DNA from: Bacteroidia bacterium
Lineage (GTDB): Bacteria > Bacteroidota > Bacteroidia > SpSt-205
DNA length: 64,000 nucleotides
Reading direction: 5' to 3'
Assembly (NCBI GenBank): GCA_026003215.1
Contig: BPGV01000001.1
Location: forward strand, 709,570-773,569
Shown here: positions 58,934 to 64,000 of the stretch, piece by piece
Layout: every line of letters begins with the position of its first letter
Position numbering within the stretch: position 1 is the stretch's first letter
Translations under genes and position numbers: made by a program
Notes under the pieces: generated by a model
Told to the model about the DNA's origin: nothing
Database searches by the model: none
The model's input: the letters and a program-made list of their open reading frames with translations, nothing else

Positions 58934-59559
58934 ACGCTAAAAGATTGAAAAAGTTTTTCCAGTGCAGCCTTTTCCCACAAGAGGTGACTCGCCCGGGCCA
59001 AATCGTAGGTATTCCAGGTCTCCGCGGGGGCCACAGCCACCCGGGGCACATTACGCGCAGAGAGGTAAGCTACGGGATTATAGCCGTGCGTATATACCTG
59101 GAGCGGGGTCTCCTCCCACCCTAAACCTTGCATAGTGCGAAGAAAGAGCTTGGTCTTAGGCTGAGGGTACTGTAGGCTTTCCACCACCCATAGGGTTCCG
59201 TTATGCAGATGCATGACAAAAGCGCCTAACCGCGCCAAGCGCTTTTCTTTGTCGTTGAGCTTGATGGCATAGTCGCGGGGCACAGGCCCGTGGATCGTCC
59301 CCCCTCCTCGGCGGATAGGGTTTCGAATAGACCCCATACGCGCACGACCCGTACCTTTTTGGCGATAGAGCTTGCGCTTGCTTCCCTGCACCTCCCCGCG
59401 CGTTTTGGTCTTATGCGTCCCTTGACGCGCAGCAGCCAGGATACGCTTCACATCCAAGTAAATTAGATGCGTATTCGGTTCAAACGCTAAGAGCCCCTCA
59501 GGCACCGTGAGCACCTGTCCCGTAGGCGTCCCTTCTATGGAATATATCGGCAGCGTCAT
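58930..59559 (-). CDS. rplD: 50S ribosomal protein L4
   Basis: [53 protein letters not shown]. Confidence 0.96.
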   Translation of the reverse strand: MTLPIYSIEGTPTGQVLTVPEGLLAFEPNTHLIYLDVKRILAAARQGTHKTKTRGEVQGSKRKLYRQKGTGRARMGSIRNPIRRGGGTIHGPVPRDYAIKLNDKEKRLARLGAFVMHLHNGTLWVVESLQYPQPKTKLFLRTMQGLGWEETPLQVYTHGYNPVAYLSARNVPRVAVAPAETWNTYDLARASHLLWEKAALEKLFQSFSV

Positions 59560-59563
59560 AGGT

Positions 59564-60184
59564 TTAGTAGCTTTGGATAAGTACGAGTCCTCCTCGCGGG
59601 CCTGGCACCGCACCAGACAAGACAAGAAGATTTTTTTCCGGTATAACCTTCAATACCCGCAAGTTTTCTATGGTCACTCGTTCGTTGCCATAGCGCCCTG
59701 CGAGTCTTTTGCCTTTCCAGACACGCCCTGGGAAGGTATTAGAACCCATAGACCCGGGGTGGCGTTCCCGGTTGTGCTGGCCATGGGTACGCCCCCCTAC
59801 CCCCGCGAATCCGTGGCGCTTTACCACACCCGCAAAGCCCCGCCCCTTCGTCCAGCCTACCACAGAGACGAAGTCCCCTTCATGGAAAACACGCACATCC
59901 AGTACTTGCCCCACTTGATATCCTCCTACATCAGGAACCCGAAACTCCCGCAAAATACGCACCGGCATAATGCCTTTCTTCTCAAAGTACCCTAAGAGCG
60001 GTTTATTCAGCCGAGAGGCTTTGACTGGTTCAAAACCAAGCTGAATAGCCGTGTAGCCATGCCGTTCTACAGTACGAATATCCACCACCGGACAAGGCCC
60101 CGCTTGTATCACCGTACAAGCCACATCCCCCTCCGGCGTAAATAAACTCGTCATGCCCACCTTTCTGCCTATAAGCCCAGCCAT
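59564..60184 (-). CDS. rplC: 50S ribosomal protein L3
   Basis: MAGLIGRKVGMTSLFTPEGDVACTVIQAGPCPV...GWTKGRGFAGVVKRHGFAG...HRQPGSMG-like. Confidence 0.96.
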   Translation of the reverse strand: MAGLIGRKVGMTSLFTPEGDVACTVIQAGPCPVVDIRTVERHGYTAIQLGFEPVKASRLNKPLLGYFEKKGIMPVRILREFRVPDVGGYQVGQVLDVRVFHEGDFVSVVGWTKGRGFAGVVKRHGFAGVGGRTHGQHNRERHPGSMGSNTFPGRVWKGKRLAGRYGNERVTIENLRVLKVIPEKNLLVLSGAVPGPRGGLVLIQSY

Positions 60185-60188
60185 ACCC

Positions 60189-60497
60189 TTACTTGATTTC
60201 TACTTCGACGCCCTCTGGCAAATCTACCTTAGAGATTTCCTCTACCACCTCCTTGAGGTTATTGTAAATATCTATGAGCCGACGGTGGTATTTGATTTGA
60301 AACTGCTCCCGAGACTCTTTATTGACATGCGGGGAACGGTTTACGGTGACGAGGATCTTTTCTGTGGGGAGCGGGATAGGCCCTTTGACCACGGCACCCG
60401 CGGCCTTTACCGCTTTTACGATACGCTCCGCGGAGCGGTCTATCAGCGTGTGGTCATAAGACTTAAGCTTTATGCGAATGCGCTGTATCTGTGTCAT
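60189..60497 (-). CDS. rpsJ: 30S ribosomal protein S10
   Basis: [43 protein letters not shown]. Confidence 0.97.
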   Translation of the reverse strand: MTQIQRIRIKLKSYDHTLIDRSAERIVKAVKAAGAVVKGPIPLPTEKILVTVNRSPHVNKESREQFQIKYHRRLIDIYNNLKEVVEEISKVDLPEGVEVEIK

Positions 60498-60501
60498 ACG
60501 C

Positions 60502-62619
60502 TTATACAGATTCTTTTTCTCGTACGCCTTTGGATTGAGCGATAATCTGCTCTTGGATATGCGGGGGCACTGGTTGGTAGTGCGAAAACTCCATCACCGC
60601 ATACGCACGTCCCGAAGAGAGGGTACGGAGCTGGGTTACATAGCCGAAAAGCTCCTTGAGGGGCACCAGGGCGGTAACGACCTGCATGCCTCCTCGCGCC
60701 CCCATACCCGTGATCTGCCCCCGACGACGGTTGAGGTCGCCTACAATACCCCCCATGTATTCTTCTGGGGTCTCTACCTCTACTTTCATGATAGGCTCTA
60801 AGATGATGGGATTAGCCTTACGACAGCCTTCTCGGAAAGCATACCGAGCCGCTATCTCAAACGAAAGGCTATCCGAGTCTACTTCATGGAAACCCCCATC
60901 AAAGAGCCGCGCCCGTATGCCCGTAGCCGGATAACCCGCCACAATACCATCATTCATAGCTTGGCGTATCCCCTTCTCCACAGAAGGAATAAACTCTCTC
61001 GGTATCACCCCACCCTTTATCTCGTTGACAAACTCAAAGTGTCCATTCTCAAGCGGCGAAAACTCTATCACTACATCCGCATACTTACCGCGACCACCCG
61101 TTTGCTTCTTATACAGCTCTCTATGCACCACACTGGTGGTTATCGTCTCACGGTAAGCTACTTGCGGTTCGCCCTCATTCACCTCTACTTTAAACTCCCG
61201 ACGCAAGCGATCTACGATAATCTCCAAGTGTAGCTCACCCATGCCCGCTATGATAGTTTGCAAGGACTCTTCATCTACCCAGTACCGGAAGGTAGGATCC
61301 TCTTCGGAGAGCTTGGAGAGGGCCGTAGATAGCTTATCGCTGTCGGCTTGCGTCTTAGGCTCCACTGCCTTTTGAATCACCGGCTCAGGGAAGGTCATCG
61401 CCTCAAGCGCAATAGGATGATTTTCATCGCATAGGGTGTCTCCCGTACGCACCTCTCGGATGCCCACCACAGCGGCAATATCACCGGCAGAAACTTCTTC
61501 AATGAGATTCTGCTTGTTGGCGTGCATCTGCATAATGCGGCTGACCCGCTCTTTCTGCCCTGTGCGCGTATTGAGCACATAGGAGCCCGCCTTAAGCGTG
61601 CCGGAATACACGCGTATGTACGTGAGCTTGCCCACAAAAGGGTCGGTCACAATCTTGAATGCCAACGCTGCAAAGGGCGCATTCGGATCCACGGGGCGCG
61701 CTTCCTCTTCGCCCGTTTTGGGATTGGTGCCTTTTACGGCTTCTATATCTAAGGGGCTGGGCAGGAACGCACATACCGCATCTAAAAGCGCCTGCACGCC
61801 TTTGTTTTTAAAGGCAGAGCCAGCTAACACAGGGAAAAGCTCCATTTTTAGCGTCCCCTTCCGTATGGCCGCCCGGATTTCGTCCGCCGTAATGCTATCT
61901 GGATCACTAAAATATTTCTCCATCAAAGCGTCATCATACTCCGCCACCGTCTCTAAGAGAAAGTTACGCCACTTCTCCACATCTGCTTTTAGCTCCCCAG
62001 GCACTGGCACCACCTGATAGGTCATTCCGTAGTCCTCTTCATTCCAAATCTTAGCCTCCAAGGTAATCAGGTCCACCACCCCTCGAAAGTTGTCTTCAGA
62101 GCCAATAGGCACTTGAATAGGGAGGGCTTTGGCCCCAAGCCGCTCCCGAATCTGCTCTACCACATTAAAAAAGTTAGCCCCGGCTCGGTCCATCTTATTG
62201 ACGAAGCAGACCCGGGGCACCTTATAGCGGTTAGCCTGACGCCAGACGGTCTCGGATTGGGGCTGCACCCCTGCCACCCCACAAAAGACCGCTACCGCCC
62301 CATCCAGCACCCGCATGGAACGCTCCACTTCTACAGTAAAATCTACGTGCCCGGGGGTATCTATGATATTGACGCGGTATTTTTCGCCCAACCAGTTCCA
62401 GTAGGTAGTAGTAGCCGCCGCAGTAATCGTAATCCCTCGTTCGCGCTCTTGAGGGAGATAGTCCATGGTAGCGGTACCCTCATGGACTTCGCCGAGCTTA
62501 TGGGTAAGACCGGTGTAGAAAAGGATGCGTTCGGTCGTCGTCGTCTTCCCTGCATCTATGTGCGCTGCGATACCGATGTTTCGGCAGCGGTGCAAGGGTA
62601 TCGTCGTATCTATCGGCAT
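60502..62619 (-). CDS. fusA: elongation factor G
   Basis: [58 protein letters not shown]. Confidence 0.98.
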   Translation of the reverse strand: MPIDTTIPLHRCRNIGIAAHIDAGKTTTTERILFYTGLTHKLGEVHEGTATMDYLPQERERGITITAAATTTYWNWLGEKYRVNIIDTPGHVDFTVEVERSMRVLDGAVAVFCGVAGVQPQSETVWRQANRYKVPRVCFVNKMDRAGANFFNVVEQIRERLGAKALPIQVPIGSEDNFRGVVDLITLEAKIWNEEDYGMTYQVVPVPGELKADVEKWRNFLLETVAEYDDALMEKYFSDPDSITADEIRAAIRKGTLKMELFPVLAGSAFKNKGVQALLDAVCAFLPSPLDIEAVKGTNPKTGEEEARPVDPNAPFAALAFKIVTDPFVGKLTYIRVYSGTLKAGSYVLNTRTGQKERVSRIMQMHANKQNLIEEVSAGDIAAVVGIREVRTGDTLCDENHPIALEAMTFPEPVIQKAVEPKTQADSDKLSTALSKLSEEDPTFRYWVDEESLQTIIAGMGELHLEIIVDRLRREFKVEVNEGEPQVAYRETITTSVVHRELYKKQTGGRGKYADVVIEFSPLENGHFEFVNEIKGGVIPREFIPSVEKGIRQAMNDGIVAGYPATGIRARLFDGGFHEVDSDSLSFEIAARYAFREGCRKANPIILEPIMKVEVETPEEYMGGIVGDLNRRRGQITGMGARGGMQVVTALVPLKELFGYVTQLRTLSSGRAYAVMEFSHYQPVPPHIQEQIIAQSKGVREKESV

Positions 62620-62625
62620 AGGCTC

Positions 62626-63093
62626 TTAGAATCGGAAGTGCGCAAAAGCTTTGTTTGCTTCAGCCATACGGTGCGTCTCATCGCGCTTTTTGATAGCTGC
62701 CCCCTCATTCTTAGAAGCAGCTATAAGCTCTCCCGCCAACCGTTCGGCCATGGTACGCTCAGAACGTTTGCGCGCGGCCTCTATGAGCCACCGCATAGCC
62801 AAGGAAAGTTTGCGTTCAGGCCGCGGCTCCATCGGAATCTGTAGGGTAGCCCCCCCGACTCGCCGAGGCCGCACCTCTAAATGCGGCATCGCGTTATTTA
62901 CCGCCGCATGAAAGATATCCAGAGGGTTCTGTGCCGTTTTCTGCGCAATAATGTCTAACGCCCCATAAAAAATGGCATAAGCCTTGGTCTTTTTACCCTC
63001 CCGCATAACCTTATTAACGAACCGAGCCACCAGCTCGCTTTTATACTTCGGGTCAGGCGGGATGACCCGCGGCTCCGGATGCCCCTTTCTCAT
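62626..63093 (-). CDS. rpsG: 30S ribosomal protein S7
   Basis: [33 protein letters not shown]...[31 protein letters not shown]. Confidence 0.97.
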   Translation of the reverse strand: MRKGHPEPRVIPPDPKYKSELVARFVNKVMREGKKTKAYAIFYGALDIIAQKTAQNPLDIFHAAVNNAMPHLEVRPRRVGGATLQIPMEPRPERKLSLAMRWLIEAARKRSERTMAERLAGELIAASKNEGAAIKKRDETHRMAEANKAFAHFRF

Positions 63094-63515
63094 TTTTTAC
63101 CTCCTTTTTGAGGGCCTTTTGCTGCGGAAGTAGCGGCCGCGCCTTTCTTAGGGCGCTTAGCCCCATAAAGCGAACGGCCTTGCCGGCGTTTTTCCACACC
63201 AGCACACTCCAGAGCTCCTCGCACAATATGATACCGAACCCCCGGCAGGTCTTTTACCCGCCCCCCCCGCACAAGCACTACCGAGTGCTCCTGGAGGTTA
63301 TGCCCCTCTCCTGGGATATAGGCTATCACTTCATACCCAGTGGTGAGGCGTACCTTGGCCACTTTGCGTAAGGCCGAGTTTGGCTTTTTGGGCGTAGTGG
63401 TGTATACCTTAGTGCACGTGCCGCGCCGCTGAGGACAAGCCATCAGCGCTGGCGATTTACTTTTCTTAGGCTTAGGCTTGCGCCCATGCCGTATAAGCTG
63501 CTGTATCGTAGGCAT
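63090..63515 (-). CDS. rpsL: 30S ribosomal protein S12
   Basis: [63 protein letters not shown]. Confidence 0.97.
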   Translation of the reverse strand: MPTIQQLIRHGRKPKPKKSKSPALMACPQRRGTCTKVYTTTPKKPNSALRKVAKVRLTTGYEVIAYIPGEGHNLQEHSVVLVRGGRVKDLPGVRYHIVRGALECAGVEKRRQGRSLYGAKRPKKGAAATSAAKGPQKGGKK

Positions 63516-63526
63516 ACGACGGCCTG

Positions 63527-63534
63527 CAAAGGTA
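63527..63534 (-). promoter_or_regulatory. TACCTTTG box, candidate main promoter of the ribosomal supercluster
   Basis: CAAAGGTA on the + strand, 11 nt upstream of the rpsL ATG. Confidence 0.55.
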
Positions 63535-63561
63535 GGAAACTTTTTCCAATACACGCAAACC

Positions 63562-64000
63562 CTATACCCCCATTTGCCGCCACACAGCTTCGGACACGTT
63601 CTCCACCGGCAGAGGCCCCTCTACCTCTACCCATGCGTCATAGGTATGTCCTCGCCACCAGGTAAGCTGCCGCCGTGCATACGCTCGATTGGCCTGTACA
63701 ATCGCTTCTACCAAGGTAGTGCGCGCCCGTGCTCCCCGCAATACTTCCAAACATTCTTTGTAGCCCAAAGTCTGTAAGCCTGGGGCTTCTGGGGTATAGC
63801 CCTTGGCTAACACATATTCTGTCTCCTCTAACCAGCCTTGAGCCACCTGCTCTTGTGTGCGTCGGCCTATGCGCGCATACAGAAGGTCTCTCGGCGCGCT
63901 TAGCACCACTACATACGCAGGATAGCGGCGCTCTTTTTGGCCCTGCCAGTAGCTGGCCCAGGGACGGCCAGTCGCCTGTAATACTTCCACGGCTCGTTGC
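63562..64000 (-). CDS. miaA: tRNA dimethylallyltransferase, C-terminal part (runs off the window)
   Basis: [21 protein letters not shown]... open to window end; [45 protein letters not shown]. Confidence 0.92.
   Translation of the reverse strand, partial: QRAVEVLQATGRPWASYWQGQKERRYPAYVVVLSAPRDLLYARIGRRTQEQVAQGWLEETEYVLAKGYTPEAPGLQTLGYKECLEVLRGARARTTLVEAIVQANRAYARRQLTWWRGHTYDAWVEVEGPLPVENVSEAVWRQMGV

Noticed and set aside
62113-62844. 243-aa plus-strand ORF
   Set aside because: Antisense to fusA/rpsG; no family motif, high-GC shadow ORF.
1-64000. Search for CRISPR arrays, prophage, transposases, toxin-antitoxin or restriction genes
   Set aside because: No regularly spaced repeats and no integrase/transposase/phage structural motifs seen; the PD-(D/E)XK-like protein stands alone.

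Overview
The window is an ordinary-looking chromosomal segment from a compact, probably thermophilic Bacteroidota-type genome. The lineage call rests on T9SS components, C-terminal sorting domains and TAnnTTTG promoter boxes. The right third (about 46.0-63.5 kb, minus strand) is one uninterrupted str-S10-spc-alpha ribosomal supercluster from rpsL to rplQ, including fusA, secY, map, infA and rpoA, followed by a partial miaA. The left two thirds carry housekeeping, envelope and signalling genes: an FHA / vWA-like-FHA / PP2C operon, two RND pumps, ScpA, YidC, L21/L27, LD-carboxypeptidase, a GT2, IlvE, PdxH, an AAA+ ATPase, a coiled-coil PD-(D/E)XK-like protein, SecDF, a PorE-like OmpA protein, an FtsX-like permease, PorU, NuoG, PdxA, PepA and three tRNAs. 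I see no CRISPR array, prophage, transposon or obvious defence island. The most interesting signal is regulatory. A TAnnTTTG box sits only 3-8 nt upstream of the start codon at about 18 genes and at the same distance from two tRNA 5' ends, which predicts widespread leaderless transcription. Related observations are two ultracompact divergent promoters, a terminator whose T-run runs into the next promoter box, and a tRNA-Leu ending 4 nt before an ATG. Two loci are frame-fragmented: the first ~800 bp, which continues a PKD/secreted protein, and a fatty-acid-hydroxylase-like gene at 45.39-45.93 kb. They are either pseudogenes or local sequence errors. All calls come from reading the sequence and supplied translations; no database search was run.
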